DNA of 64,000 nt from Pseudomonas pudica (GTDB lineage Bacteria > Pseudomonadota > Gammaproteobacteria > Pseudomonadales > Pseudomonadaceae): the NCBI RefSeq assembly GCF_015680405.1, contig NZ_JADLJS010000005.1, positions 124,001-188,000 on the forward strand, given 5' to 3'. The notes beneath the pieces are model-generated. The model saw nothing but the letters and a program-made list of their open reading frames with translations. It had not been told where the DNA came from and ran no database searches. Position numbers and translations under genes: made by a program. Below, piece by piece: positions 48,972 through 58,364 of this stretch. How positions within the stretch are numbered: position 1 is the first letter of the stretch; each line of letters starts with the position of its first letter.

Positions 48972-49110
48972 CCCTGTGGGAGCGGGCAAGCCCGCGAAGA
49001 GGCCGGCACAGGGAGCCAAAATCTCGAGTACTGCGCAAGGCTTGAAGCCTGCACGGTCCCTGTGGGAGCGGTCATGCCCGCGAAGAGGCCGGTACAGGGA
49101 GCCAAAATCC
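48972..49110. repeat. Tandem pair of REP units with shared 3' flank
   Basis: REP copies at 48972-49013 and 49058-49099 have the same orientation, opposite to the copy at 48903. Each is followed by the same AGGGAGCCAAAATC (49010-49023 and 49097-49110), so a unit of about 87 bp was duplicated. Confidence 0.85.
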
Positions 49111-49115
49111 CTATC

Positions 49116-49135
49116 TCCGGCACGGCTATTGCTAC
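49116..49135 (+). promoter_or_regulatory. Sigma-54 promoter of fleSR
   Basis: CGGCACGGCTATTGCT: GG at 49119-49120, ten bases, GC at 49131-49132, nearly matching TGGCACG-N4-TTGC. It lies 52 bp before the fleS ATG. Confidence 0.88.
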
Positions 49136-49186
49136 ACCCTTGGCAACACACCGTTTTTATGACGGTCAGCCACGCGAGAGAGCAAG

Positions 49187-50404
49187 ATGCCCCAGGCCGC
49201 CCACGTATCCCTAGCCCCCGATCCGCAGGGGCAATCCCTGGTCGAGCAGGAAAGCCGCCAGGGTGTCGAACAAGCCTTCGCCCTGTTCAATCAGGTGTCC
49301 AGCCAGCTGAGCCAGTCCTACAGCCTGCTCGAAGCCCGGGTCAGCGAACTCAAGGGCGAGCTGGCGGTGGTCAGCGCCCAGCGCATCGATGAACTGAGCG
49401 AAAAGGAACGCCTGGCCAACCGCCTGCAGAACCTGCTGGACCTGCTGCCCGGCGGGGTGATCGTGATCGATGGCCAGGGCCTGGTACGCGAAGCCAACCC
49501 GGCCGCCTGCGAACTGCTCGGCGAGCCGCTGGTCGGCCAGCTGTGGCGCCAGGTGATCGCCCGCAGCTTTGCCCCGCGCAAGGATGACGGTCACGAAGTC
49601 TCGCTACGTGATGGCCGCCGCCTGTCCATTGCCACTCGCTCGCTGGATGCCGAGCCTGGCCAGCTGGTGTTGCTCAACGACCTGACCGAAACCCGTCGCC
49701 TGCAAGACCAATTGGCCCGCCACGAGCGCCTGTCGTCGTTGGGGCGCATGGTCGCTTCGCTGGCGCACCAGATTCGCACGCCACTGTCGGCGGCGATGCT
49801 CTACGCCAGCCACCTGGCTGATCCCGAACAGGAGCTGGGCGCGGAAACCCGCCAGCGCTTTGCCGGCACCTTGAAGGAGCGCCTGCACGAGCTGGAACAC
49901 CAGGTACGCGACATGCTGGTGTTCGCCCGTGGCGAGCTGCCGTTGAGTGATCGGGTCACGCCAAAAGCCTTGTTCCAGGCCCTGCAGCAGGCTGCCCAGG
50001 TGCATGTGCAGGGGCACGCCGTGCGCTGGCAGTGCGACAGCCACCTGGGTGAGCTGCTATGCAACCGCGACACCCTGATTGGTGCATTGCTCAACCTGAT
50101 CGAAAATGCGCTGCAAGCCAGCGATGGCCCGGCGCGACTGAAGGTGCACCTGTTCCGCCGCGAGCGCAGCCTGCACCTGTGTGTAAGCGACGCCGGCAGT
50201 GGCATCGATGCCGAGCTGCTCGGCCGCCTGGGCGAGCCGTTCCTCACCACCAAGGCCACTGGCACCGGCCTGGGCCTGGCCGTGGTCAAGGCCGTGGTGC
50301 GCGCGCACCAGGGTACGCTGCGCCTGCGCTCGAAGGTTGGCCGTGGTACCTGTGTGCGAGTGGAGCTGCCGTTGATCGACGGGCAGCTGGCGGAGGGCAT
50401 GTAA
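49187..50404 (+). CDS. fleS: Sensor histidine kinase FleS
   Basis: The 405 aa cytoplasmic kinase has a coiled-coil N terminus (~20-85), a PAS domain (~85-170, LLPGGVIVIDGQGLV), the HisKA H-box with the phospho-acceptor His194 (SLAHQIRTPL), and HATPase boxes (LIENALQ, then DAGSGI and GTGLGLAVVK). No transmembrane segment is seen, consistent with FleS reading an internal cue. It phosphorylates FleR. Its stop overlaps the fleR start. Confidence 0.95.
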   Translation: MPQAAHVSLAPDPQGQSLVEQESRQGVEQAFALFNQVSSQLSQSYSLLEARVSELKGELAVVSAQRIDELSEKERLANRLQNLLDLLPGGVIVIDGQGLVREANPAACELLGEPLVGQLWRQVIARSFAPRKDDGHEVSLRDGRRLSIATRSLDAEPGQLVLLNDLTETRRLQDQLARHERLSSLGRMVASLAHQIRTPLSAAMLYASHLADPEQELGAETRQRFAGTLKERLHELEHQVRDMLVFARGELPLSDRVTPKALFQALQQAAQVHVQGHAVRWQCDSHLGELLCNRDTLIGALLNLIENALQASDGPARLKVHLFRRERSLHLCVSDAGSGIDAELLGRLGEPFLTTKATGTGLGLAVVKAVVRAHQGTLRLRSKVGRGTCVRVELPLIDGQLAEGM

Positions 50405-51759
50405 TGGCGATCAAGGTGCTGCTGGTCGAGGACGACCGCGTACTGCGCCAGGCGCTGAGCGATACCCTGGAAATCGGCGGCTTCGCCTACCAGGCGGTGG
50501 GCAGTGCCGAAGAAGCGCTGGAAGCGGTGCTGGAGGAGGCCTTCAGCCTGGTAGTCAGCGATGTGAACATGCCAGGCATGGATGGGCACCAACTGCTGGC
50601 CCAGCTGCGCCGCCAGCATCCGCAATTGCCCGTGTTGCTCATGACTGCGCATGCAGCGGTGGAGCGTGCCGTCGAGGCGATGCGCCAAGGGGCCGCCGAC
50701 TATCTGGTCAAGCCATTCGAGCCCAAGGCATTGCTCAGCCTGGTCGAGCGGCATGCCGCCGGGCGCGTGGCTGAAGAGGAAGGCCCGGTGGCCTGCGAAC
50801 CGGCCAGTCGACAGTTGCTGGAATTGGCCGCACGGGTGGCGCGCAGTGACTCGACCGTGCTGATTTCCGGCGAATCCGGTACCGGCAAGGAAGTGCTTGC
50901 GCGCTTCATTCACCAGCAGTCGCCGCGGGCGGCGCAGCCTTTCGTGGCGATCAATTGTGCTGCCATCCCCGACAACATGCTCGAGGCCACGCTGTTCGGC
51001 CACGAGAAGGGTGCCTTTACCGGTGCCATCGCTGCCCAGGCCGGCAAGTTCGAGCAGGCCGAAGGTGGCACCTTGCTGCTCGACGAAATCTCGGAAATGC
51101 CAATGGCCTTGCAGGCCAAGCTGCTGCGGGTGCTGCAGGAGCGCGAGGTGGAGCGCGTAGGCGGGCGCAAGCCGATCAGCCTGGATATCCGCGTGCTGGC
51201 CACCACCAACCGTGACTTGGCTGGCGAAGTGGCGGCCGGGCGTTTCCGCGAGGATCTTTATTACCGTCTGTCGGTGTTCCCCCTGGCCTGGCGCCCGCTG
51301 CGCGAACGCCCGGGTGACATTCTGCAACTGGCCGAGCGCCTGTTGGCGCGTCACGTGGCCAAGATGAAGCACGCCCCGGTGCAGCTGTCGCCCCAGGCCC
51401 GGGCCTGCCTGCAGGCGTATGCCTGGCCGGGCAATGTACGCGAACTGGACAACGCCCTGCAGCGGGCGCTGATCCTGCAGCAGGGAGGGGTGATCGAGGC
51501 GGCGGATTTTTGTCTGGCAGGCGCCATTCCATTGTCAGCTGGCATCGAGCCATCGCCAGAGGTGGTAGCCGAGGCTGGCGGGCTGGGCGATGACATGCGT
51601 CGTCATGAGTACCAGATGATCATCGACACCCTGCGCGCCGAGCGCGGCCGCCGCAAAGAGGCGGCCGAACGCCTGGGGATAAGCCCGCGTACCCTGCGCT
51701 ACAAGCTGGCGCAGATGCGCGATGCCGGGTTTGACGTCGAGGCCAGCCTGTTCGGCTGA
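50404..51759 (+). CDS. fleR: Sigma-54 response regulator FleR
   Basis: The 451 aa class III activator has a receiver domain with phospho-acceptor Asp53 (VVSDVNMPGMDG), an AAA+ domain with Walker [10 protein letters not shown] (~156-162) and GAFTGA (203-208), and a C-terminal Fis-type HTH (RRKEAAERLGISPRTLRYKL). The start at 50404 overlaps the fleS stop as TAATG, so they are translationally coupled. A longer upstream reading of the same frame is not real. Confidence 0.96.
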   Translation: MAIKVLLVEDDRVLRQALSDTLEIGGFAYQAVGSAEEALEAVLEEAFSLVVSDVNMPGMDGHQLLAQLRRQHPQLPVLLMTAHAAVERAVEAMRQGAADYLVKPFEPKALLSLVERHAAGRVAEEEGPVACEPASRQLLELAARVARSDSTVLISGESGTGKEVLARFIHQQSPRAAQPFVAINCAAIPDNMLEATLFGHEKGAFTGAIAAQAGKFEQAEGGTLLLDEISEMPMALQAKLLRVLQEREVERVGGRKPISLDIRVLATTNRDLAGEVAAGRFREDLYYRLSVFPLAWRPLRERPGDILQLAERLLARHVAKMKHAPVQLSPQARACLQAYAWPGNVRELDNALQRALILQQGGVIEAADFCLAGAIPLSAGIEPSPEVVAEAGGLGDDMRRHEYQMIIDTLRAERGRRKEAAERLGISPRTLRYKLAQMRDAGFDVEASLFG

Positions 51760-51792
51760 CGGGCAATATATACCGCTGCTGGCGCGGTCCCC

Positions 51793-51880
51793 GTGTGGGA
51801 GCGGGCGTGCCCGCGAAGAATTCGACGCGGTGGCGGGCACCGGCTGCGCCGGTGTTCGCGGGCACGCCCGCTCCCACAGG
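51793..51880. repeat. REPIN between fleR and fliE
   Basis: Two facing arms, GTGGGAGCGGGCGTGCCCGC and GCGGGCACGCCCGCTCCCAC, with a central GGCACCGGCTGCGCCGGTG hairpin. Confidence 0.85.
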
Positions 51881-51899
51881 GATCGCGTTGCTCGCCAAG

Positions 51900-51919
51900 G
51901 CTGGCACCTTTGTTGCTTT
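51900..51919 (+). promoter_or_regulatory. Sigma-54 promoter of fliEFGHIJ
   Basis: TGGCACCTTTGTTGCTT: GG at 51903-51904, ten bases, GC at 51915-51916. It lies 60 bp before fliE. Confidence 0.88.
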
Positions 51920-51978
51920 AGGTTGGCTATCCGCCGCATCACTGTCAAAAAAATGCGGCCGCAGGAGAGAGAAGGGTC

Positions 51979-52311
51979 ATGAGCCAAGGTGTTGAATTCA
52001 ATCGTCTGATGTTGGACATGCGGGCCATGCAGGCCGATGCCATGTCGCTGCCCAAGGTGGCTGCCGCCCCCGAGTTGGCACCGGGGCAGAGTACCTTTGC
52101 CGACATGCTCGGCCAGGCCATCGGCAAGGTGCATGAGACGCAGCAGGCTTCGACCCAGTTGGCCAACGCTTTCGAGATCGGCAAGAGTGGTGTCGACCTC
52201 ACCGACGTGATGATCGCTTCGCAAAAGGCCAGTGTGTCGATGCAGGCACTGACCCAGGTACGCAACAAGCTGGTCCAGGCGTACCAGGACATCATGCAGA
52301 TGCCGGTTTGA
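51979..52311 (+). CDS. fliE: Flagellar hook-basal body protein FliE
   Basis: The 110 aa protein joins the MS ring to the rod. It contains [20 protein letters not shown] and the C-terminal [20 protein letters not shown], ending IMQMPV, the typical FliE end. GGAGAG precedes the ATG. It is the first gene of the operon. Confidence 0.95.
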   Translation: MSQGVEFNRLMLDMRAMQADAMSLPKVAAAPELAPGQSTFADMLGQAIGKVHETQQASTQLANAFEIGKSGVDLTDVMIASQKASVSMQALTQVRNKLVQAYQDIMQMPV

Positions 52312-52326
52312 GGACGGACGTAAACC

Positions 52327-54105
52327 ATGGCTGAAGCAGTCGTCGACAACCCCCCTGCCAAAAGCGGCCCGCCCGCGGCCAAGCCGCCGCTGTTCGGCAT
52401 GGCGTTTCTGGAAAACATCGCGCAGATGCCCATGCTGCGTCAGATCGGCCTTCTGGTCGGCCTGGCCGCCAGCGTGGCGATCGGCTTTGCCGTGGTGCTG
52501 TGGTCGCAACAACCCGATTACCGTCCGCTGTACGGTAGCCTGGCGGGCATGGACACCAAGCAGGTCATGGATACCCTGGCCGCTGCCGACATCCCTTACA
52601 ACGTCGAGCCCAATTCCGGCGCTCTGCTGGTCAAGGCCGACGACCTCTCCCGTGCGCGCCTGAAACTGGCGGCCGCCGGCGTGGCACCGAGCGATGGCAA
52701 TGTCGGCTTCGAGCTGCTCGACAAGGAGCAGGGCCTGGGCACCAGCCAGTTCATGGAAGCCACCCGTTACCGTCGCAGCCTGGAAGGCGAGCTGGCGCGT
52801 ACCGTGTCCAGCCTGAACAACGTCAAGGGTGCGCGCGTGCACCTGGCCATCCCGAAAAGCTCGGTGTTCGTGCGTGACGAACGCAAGCCCAGTGCTTCGG
52901 TACTGGTCGAGCTGTACCCGGGCCGTGCCCTGGAAGCCGGGCAGGTGATGGCCATCGTCAATCTGGTTGCCACCAGCGTGCCGGAACTGGACAAGTCCCA
53001 GGTCACCGTGGTCGACCAGAAGGGCAACCTGCTGTCCGAGCAGATCCAGGACACCGCCCTGACCCAGGCAGGCAAACAGTTCGACTACAGCCGCCGGGTG
53101 GAAAGCATGCTCACCCAGCGGGTGCACAACATCCTGCAGCCGGTGCTGGGCAATGACCGCTACAAGGCCGAAGTGTCCGCCGACCTCGACTTCAGCGCGG
53201 TCGAATCCACCTCCGAGCAGTTCAACCCAGACCAGCCGGCGCTGCGCAGCGAGCAGTCGGTCGACGAACAACGTGCCAGCAGCCAGGGCCCGCAAGGTGT
53301 GCCCGGCGCGCTGAGCAACCAGCCGCCAGGCCCGGCCTCGGCACCGCAGACCACCGGTGGTGCCGCTACCCCGGCCGCGGCCATACAGCCTGGCCAGCCG
53401 CTGGTGGATGCCAACGGCCAGCAGATCATGGACCCGGCCACCGGCCAGCCGATGCTCGCGCCGTACCCGTCGGACAAGCGCCAGCAAAGCACCAAGAACT
53501 TTGAGCTGGACCGTTCCATCAGCCACACCCGTCAGCAGCAGGGGCGCATGACCCGCCTGTCGGTGGCGGTGGTGGTGGACGACCAGGTCAAGATCGACCC
53601 GGCCACCGGCGACGCCACTCGTGCGCCATGGGGCGCCGAGGACCTGGCACGCTTCACTCGCCTGGTACAGGACGCGGTCGGCTTCGATGCCAGCCGTGGC
53701 GACAGCGTGACGGTGATCAACGTACCGTTCGCCGCTGACCGTGGCGAAGAGATCGCCGACATCGCCTTCTACCAGCAGCCGTGGTTCTGGGACATCGTCA
53801 AGCAAGTGCTGGGCGTGGTGTTCATCCTGGTGCTGGTGTTCGGTGTGCTGCGGCCGGTACTGAACAACATTACAGGGGGCGGCAAGCAGGCTGCCTCGGA
53901 TAGCGACATGGAGCTGGGCGGCATGATGGGTCTGGATGGCGAACTGGCCAACGACCGCGTCAGCCTGGGTGGCCCGACAAGCATTCTGCTGCCTAGCCCG
54001 AACGAGGGTTACGAGGCACAGCTCAACGCAATCAAAGGCCTGGTGGCCGAAGACCCGGGCCGGGTTGCCCAGGTCGTGAAAGAGTGGATCAACGCCGATG
54101 AGTGA
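52327..54105 (+). CDS. fliF: Flagellar MS-ring protein FliF
   Basis: The 592 aa inner-membrane ring subunit has the first membrane helix at ~40-59 and the second at ~494-512. Between them is a large periplasmic part with the ring-building motifs DYRPLYGSLAGMDTKQVMD and ARVHLAIPKSSVFVRDE. The C-terminal cytoplasmic tail (QLNAIKGLVAEDPGRVAQVV) binds FliG. It starts 15 bp after fliE and overlaps fliG by 8 bp. Confidence 0.96.
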   Translation: MAEAVVDNPPAKSGPPAAKPPLFGMAFLENIAQMPMLRQIGLLVGLAASVAIGFAVVLWSQQPDYRPLYGSLAGMDTKQVMDTLAAADIPYNVEPNSGALLVKADDLSRARLKLAAAGVAPSDGNVGFELLDKEQGLGTSQFMEATRYRRSLEGELARTVSSLNNVKGARVHLAIPKSSVFVRDERKPSASVLVELYPGRALEAGQVMAIVNLVATSVPELDKSQVTVVDQKGNLLSEQIQDTALTQAGKQFDYSRRVESMLTQRVHNILQPVLGNDRYKAEVSADLDFSAVESTSEQFNPDQPALRSEQSVDEQRASSQGPQGVPGALSNQPPGPASAPQTTGGAATPAAAIQPGQPLVDANGQQIMDPATGQPMLAPYPSDKRQQSTKNFELDRSISHTRQQQGRMTRLSVAVVVDDQVKIDPATGDATRAPWGAEDLARFTRLVQDAVGFDASRGDSVTVINVPFAADRGEEIADIAFYQQPWFWDIVKQVLGVVFILVLVFGVLRPVLNNITGGGKQAASDSDMELGGMMGLDGELANDRVSLGGPTSILLPSPNEGYEAQLNAIKGLVAEDPGRVAQVVKEWINADE

Positions 54106-55117
54106 TAACCGAGCCGTTACCGCCAAGCTGAGCCGCGTCGACAAGGCAGCGATCCTCCTGCTTTCGCTGGGCGAGACCGATGCCGCCCAGGTGCTGCGGC
54201 ACATGGGGCCCAAGGAAGTGCAGCGGGTGGGTGTGGCCATGGCGCAGATGGGCAATGTGCACCGTGAACAGGTCGAGCAGGTGATGAGCGAGTTCGTCGA
54301 AATCGTCGGCGACCAGACCAGCCTGGGCGTGGGCTCCGATGCCTATATCCGCAAGATGCTCAACCAGGCCCTGGGCGAGGACAAGGCCAACGGCCTGGTC
54401 GACCGCATCCTGCTCGGTGGCAACACCAGCGGCCTGGACAGCCTGAAGTGGATGGAGCCGCGCGCCGTTGCCGACGTGATCCGCTACGAGCACCCGCAGA
54501 TCCAGGCTATCGTGGTTGCCTACCTCGACCCCGACCAGGCCGGCGAAGTGCTGAGCAACTTCGACCACAAGGTGCGCCTGGACATCGTCCTTCGCGTGTC
54601 GTCGCTGAACACCGTGCAGCCGGCGGCGTTGAAGGAGCTGAACCAGATCCTCGAGAAGCAGTTCTCGGGCAACTCCAACGCGGCGCGTACCACCTTGGGC
54701 GGCATCAAGCGCGCCGCCGACATCATGAACTTCCTCGACAGCTCGGTGGAAGGTGCACTGATGGACGCGATCCGCGAGATCGACAGCGACCTGTCGGAGC
54801 AGATCGAAGACCTGATGTTCGTCTTCAACAACCTGGCCGACGTCGACGACCGTGGCATCCAGGCGCTGCTGCGCGAAGTCTCGTCCGACGTGCTGGTGGT
54901 GTCGCTCAAGGGCGCCGACGAGCGGGTCAAGGACAAGATCTTCAAGAACATGTCCAAACGTGCGTCGGAGCTGTTGCGCGACGACCTGGAGGCCAAGGGG
55001 CCGGTGCGGGTCAGCGACGTGGAAACGGCGCAGAAGGAAATCCTCACCATCGCCCGCCGCATGGCCGAGGCCGGCGAGATCGTGCTCGGCGGCAAGGGTG
55101 CCGAGGAAATGATCTGA
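54098..55117 (+). CDS. fliG: Flagellar rotor switch protein FliG
   Basis: The 339 aa torque-generating rotor subunit has N-terminal LSRVDKAAILLLSLGETDAA, the middle domain with EHPQIQAIVVAYLDPDQAGE, and the charged C-terminal torque helix DERVKDKIFKNMSKRASELL. It overlaps fliF by 8 bp, so they are coupled. The length is normal. Confidence 0.96.
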   Translation: MSDNRAVTAKLSRVDKAAILLLSLGETDAAQVLRHMGPKEVQRVGVAMAQMGNVHREQVEQVMSEFVEIVGDQTSLGVGSDAYIRKMLNQALGEDKANGLVDRILLGGNTSGLDSLKWMEPRAVADVIRYEHPQIQAIVVAYLDPDQAGEVLSNFDHKVRLDIVLRVSSLNTVQPAALKELNQILEKQFSGNSNAARTTLGGIKRAADIMNFLDSSVEGALMDAIREIDSDLSEQIEDLMFVFNNLADVDDRGIQALLREVSSDVLVVSLKGADERVKDKIFKNMSKRASELLRDDLEAKGPVRVSDVETAQKEILTIARRMAEAGEIVLGGKGAEEMI

Positions 55118-55160
55118 TCCACCAGGGCAGGCAAATGAATTTTGCGGCCTGGTGCGGTAC

Positions 55161-55258
55161 TTGTGGGAGCTGGCTTGCCGGCGATGAGGCCGGCCCAGGC
55201 ACCGCTGCTGTATGGCAAGGGCTTCGCCCTTGATCGCCGGCAAGCCAGCTCCCACAGG
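55161..55258. repeat. REPIN of a second sequence type
   Basis: Facing arms TGTGGGAGCTGGCTTGCCGG and CCGGCAAGCCAGCTCCCACA, with an AAGGGCTTCGCCCTT hairpin between. The arm sequence (GGAGCTGGCTTGCC) differs from the GCGGGT-core REPs elsewhere in this window, so two families are present. Confidence 0.85.
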
Positions 55259-55299
55259 GCCCCGCATTTGTCGAACAGGCTTGTTGAGTACCTGAAAAC

Positions 55300-56088
55300 A
55301 TGTCCACCAAAGAACATCACCCCAGCGACCTGATCCGCGCCCGCGACCTCGAGGGCGTGGACGTATGGGCGCTGCCCAGCTTCGACCCGGAGCCTGAGCC
55401 CGAACCGGAGCCGGAACCCGAGGTAGTCGAGGAAGAAGTCGAGGAAGTGCCGCTGGAAGAAGTCCAGCCGCTGACCCTGGAAGAACTCGAGGCCATCCGC
55501 CAGGAGGCCTACAACGAAGGCTTCGCCACCGGTGAGCGCGAGGGCTTCCATAGCACCCAGCTCAAGGTCCGCCAGGAAGCCGAAGAAGCACTGAAGACCA
55601 AGCTGGAAAGCCTCGATCGGCTGATGACCAACCTGATGGAGCCGATCGCCGAGCAGGACACGCAGATCGAGAAGGCCCTGGTCCACCTGGTGGCGCACAT
55701 GACCCGCCAGGTGATCGGTCGTGAACTGCGCGGCGATTCCAGCCAGATCACCCAGGTACTGCGCGAAGCGCTCAAGCTGCTGCCCATGGGCGCGGACAAT
55801 ATCCGCATCCACCTCAACCCGCAGGATTTCGAGCTGGTCAAGGCCCTGCGCGAACGCCATGAGGAAAGCTGGCGGCTGCTCGAGGACAGCGCACTGCTAC
55901 CAGGCGGCTGCCGTATTGAGACCGCGCACAGCCGCATCGACGCAACCATGGAAACCCGCATCGATAAAGCCGTGACACAACTGTTCGACCAGTTGCACGA
56001 CCATTCGCTGCACCCGGCAGCGCCGGACATGACGATAGACCTGAATAGCCTGCCAGAGCACGCCGTGGGTAGCCCGGATGCATCTTGA
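55300..56088 (+). CDS. fliH: Flagellar export stator FliH
   Basis: The 262 aa regulator of the FliI ATPase has a very acidic, proline-rich stretch ([20 protein letters not shown], ~residues 32-51). Coiled-coil helices follow ([20 protein letters not shown]), and the conserved C-terminal domain includes GVAHMTRQ-like [17 protein letters not shown] and [16 protein letters not shown]. It overlaps fliI by 11 bp. FliH binds FliI and docks it at the export gate. Confidence 0.93.
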   Translation: MSTKEHHPSDLIRARDLEGVDVWALPSFDPEPEPEPEPEPEVVEEEVEEVPLEEVQPLTLEELEAIRQEAYNEGFATGEREGFHSTQLKVRQEAEEALKTKLESLDRLMTNLMEPIAEQDTQIEKALVHLVAHMTRQVIGRELRGDSSQITQVLREALKLLPMGADNIRIHLNPQDFELVKALRERHEESWRLLEDSALLPGGCRIETAHSRIDATMETRIDKAVTQLFDQLHDHSLHPAAPDMTIDLNSLPEHAVGSPDAS

Positions 56089-57436
56089 GCGCACCAGTTT
56101 CGGCAAGCGCCTGGGCAGTTACGCCGAGGCCATCGAGCTGCCGGCCCAGCCCGTCGTCGAGGGCCGCCTGCTGCGCATGGTCGGCCTCACCCTGGAAGCC
56201 GAAGGCCTGCGCGCTGCAGTCGGCAGCCGCTGCCTGGTAATCAACGACGACAGCTACCACCCGGTGCAGGTGGAGGCCGAAGTCATGGGCTTTGCCGGGC
56301 CCAAGGTATTCCTCATGCCGGTCGGCAGCATCGTCGGCATCGCCCCCGGCGCCCGGGTGGTGCCGCTGGATGACAGCGGCCGCCTGCCCATGGGCATGAG
56401 CATGCTCGGCCGCGTGCTCGACGGCGCCGGCCGCGCGCTGGATGGCAAGGGCGGGATGAAGGCCGAGGACTGGGTGCCGATGGACGGCCCGGTGATCAAC
56501 CCGTTGAATCGCGACCCCATCAGCAAGCCGCTGGATGTGGGTATTCGCAGCATCAATGGCCTGCTCACCGTCGGGCGCGGCCAGCGCCTGGGCCTGTTCG
56601 CCGGTACCGGTGTGGGCAAGTCGGTGTTGCTGGGCATGATGACCCGCTTCACCGAAGCCGAGATCATCGTCGTCGGCCTGATCGGTGAGCGGGGCCGCGA
56701 GGTCAAGGAGTTCATCGAGCATATCCTTGGTGAAGAAGGCCTCAAGCGCTCGGTGGTGGTCGCTTCGCCCGCCGACGATGCGCCGCTGATGCGCTTGCGT
56801 GCTGCCATGTATTGCACGCGTATTGCCGAGTACTTCCGCGACAAGGGCAAGAACGTGCTGTTGCTGATGGACTCGCTGACCCGTTTCGCCCAGGCCCAGC
56901 GTGAAATTGCCCTGGCCATCGGCGAGCCGCCGGCCACCCGGGGTTACCCGCCGTCGGTGTTCGCCAAGCTGCCCAAGCTGGTGGAGCGGGCCGGTAACGG
57001 CGAGCCTGGTGGTGGTTCGATCACCGCGTTCTATACCGTGTTGTCCGAGGGTGACGACCAGCAGGACCCGATTGCCGACTCGGCGCGTGGTGTGCTCGAT
57101 GGCCACTTCGTGCTGTCGAGGCGGCTGGCCGAGGAAGGCCACTACCCGGCCATCGACATCGAGGCCTCGATCAGCCGGGTCATGCCCCAGGTGGTCGATG
57201 CCGACCATTTGCGCCAGGCGCAAAAGTTCAAGCAGTTGTGGTCGCGCCTGTCGCAAAGCCGCGACCTGATCAGCGTGGGTGCCTATGTGGCCGGTGGCGA
57301 CCCGGAAACCGACCTGGCCATTGCCCTGCAATCGAAGCTGCTGGAGTTTCTGCGCCAGGGCCTGCGCGAGAGCGTGGACATGGCGCAAAGCCGCGAACAG
57401 TTGGGGGCGATCTTTGCGCCCCCGGCGGGCGGTTGA
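56078..57436 (+). CDS. fliI: Flagellum-specific export ATPase FliI
   Basis: The 452 aa hexameric ATPase, related to F1 beta, has the P-loop [15 protein letters not shown] (~173-187, Lys181), [16 protein letters not shown], and the Walker B region [20 protein letters not shown]. The last block, [17 protein letters not shown], is also conserved. It starts inside the end of fliH and is followed by fliJ. Confidence 0.97.
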   Translation: MHLERTSFGKRLGSYAEAIELPAQPVVEGRLLRMVGLTLEAEGLRAAVGSRCLVINDDSYHPVQVEAEVMGFAGPKVFLMPVGSIVGIAPGARVVPLDDSGRLPMGMSMLGRVLDGAGRALDGKGGMKAEDWVPMDGPVINPLNRDPISKPLDVGIRSINGLLTVGRGQRLGLFAGTGVGKSVLLGMMTRFTEAEIIVVGLIGERGREVKEFIEHILGEEGLKRSVVVASPADDAPLMRLRAAMYCTRIAEYFRDKGKNVLLLMDSLTRFAQAQREIALAIGEPPATRGYPPSVFAKLPKLVERAGNGEPGGGSITAFYTVLSEGDDQQDPIADSARGVLDGHFVLSRRLAEEGHYPAIDIEASISRVMPQVVDADHLRQAQKFKQLWSRLSQSRDLISVGAYVAGGDPETDLAIALQSKLLEFLRQGLRESVDMAQSREQLGAIFAPPAGG

Positions 57437-57442
57437 TAGGCC

Positions 57443-57895
57443 ATGGCGCTGCCCGGACGTGCCGCGCGCCTGGCGCCGGTGGTGGACATGGCCGAAGAGG
57501 CCGAGCGCCAGGCCGCCCAGCGCCTTGGGCAGTTCCAGCAGCAGGTGGCTACGGCCCAGGCCAAGCTGGCCGAGCTCGAGCGGTTTCGCGAGGATTACCA
57601 GCTGCAATGGATCAACCGTGGCGGGCAGGGGGTAAACGGTAGCTGGCTGGTCAATTACCAGCGCTTCCTCGGGCAGCTGGAAACGGCCATGACCCAGCAG
57701 CGCCAGAGCCTGGTCTGGCACCAGAACAACCTCAACAACGCGCGCGGCACATGGCAGCAGGCCTATGCCCGTGTCGAAGGCTTGCGCAAGCTGGTGCAGC
57801 GCTACCAGGAGGAAGCTCGGCGGGCCGAAGACAAGCGTGAGCAGCGCTTGCTCGACGAGCTGTCACAACGCCTGCCGCGGCAGAATCACCTATAG
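57443..57895 (+). CDS. fliJ: Flagellar export chaperone FliJ
   Basis: The 150 aa helical coiled coil sits like the gamma stalk in the FliI ring. It contains RLAPVVDMAEEAERQAAQRL near the N terminus and long heptad stretches ending in EEARRAEDKREQRLLDELSQ. It begins 6 bp after fliI and closes the fliEFGHIJ operon; a REPIN follows rather than a strong terminator. Confidence 0.93.
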   Translation: MALPGRAARLAPVVDMAEEAERQAAQRLGQFQQQVATAQAKLAELERFREDYQLQWINRGGQGVNGSWLVNYQRFLGQLETAMTQQRQSLVWHQNNLNNARGTWQQAYARVEGLRKLVQRYQEEARRAEDKREQRLLDELSQRLPRQNHL

Positions 57896-57968
57896 CCTGT
57901 ACTGGCCTCTTCGCGAATTAGCGGAGATCCTGTGGGAGCGGGTTTACCCGCGAAGAGGCCGGGACGGG
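57896..57968. repeat. REP pair after fliJ
   Basis: A partial GGCCTCTTCGCG arm, then a full TGTGGGAGCGGGTTTACCCG, CGAAGAGGCCGG copy. Confidence 0.8.
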
Positions 57969-58050
57969 CAGCCCCCATGCTTGCCACCCCCGCCATCGCC
58001 TGCTAAACTTGTAAGGAGTTGCATCCGCCATCATCGAAGGAATCGCTAGC

Positions 58051-58356
58051 ATGGCAGTCGAGACTGATTTTTCGCAGGACGGGAAAAAGCTGACGATAAA
58101 GATCAAGGGGCGCTTCGATTTCGGCAAGCACCAGGAATTTCGTGATGCCTACGAACGCCAGCCCAGCCGGCCCGACTCGGTGGTCGTCGACCTGAAGGAC
58201 ACTACCTACCTCGACAGTTCCGCGCTCGGCATGCTGCTGTTGCTGCGTGACCATGCGGGCGGCGATGAGTCGGATGTGCGTGTGGTGCATGCCAGCTCCG
58301 ACGTGCGCAAGATCCTCGCCATCTCCAATTTCGAAAAACTCTTCGATATCAGTTGA
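58051..58356 (+). CDS. hsbA: Anti-anti-sigma factor HsbA (STAS)
   Basis: The 101 aa STAS-domain protein has the phosphorylatable serine in TYLDSSALGMLLLL (Ser56 in DSS), preceded by VVVDLKD. It is the substrate of the HsbR kinase/phosphatase. In P. aeruginosa it binds FlgM when dephosphorylated and a diguanylate cyclase when phosphorylated, switching swimming and biofilm states. The gene overlaps or nearly touches hsbR. Confidence 0.9.
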   Translation: MAVETDFSQDGKKLTIKIKGRFDFGKHQEFRDAYERQPSRPDSVVVDLKDTTYLDSSALGMLLLLRDHAGGDESDVRVVHASSDVRKILAISNFEKLFDIS

Positions 58357-58364
58357 GCGCCGAT

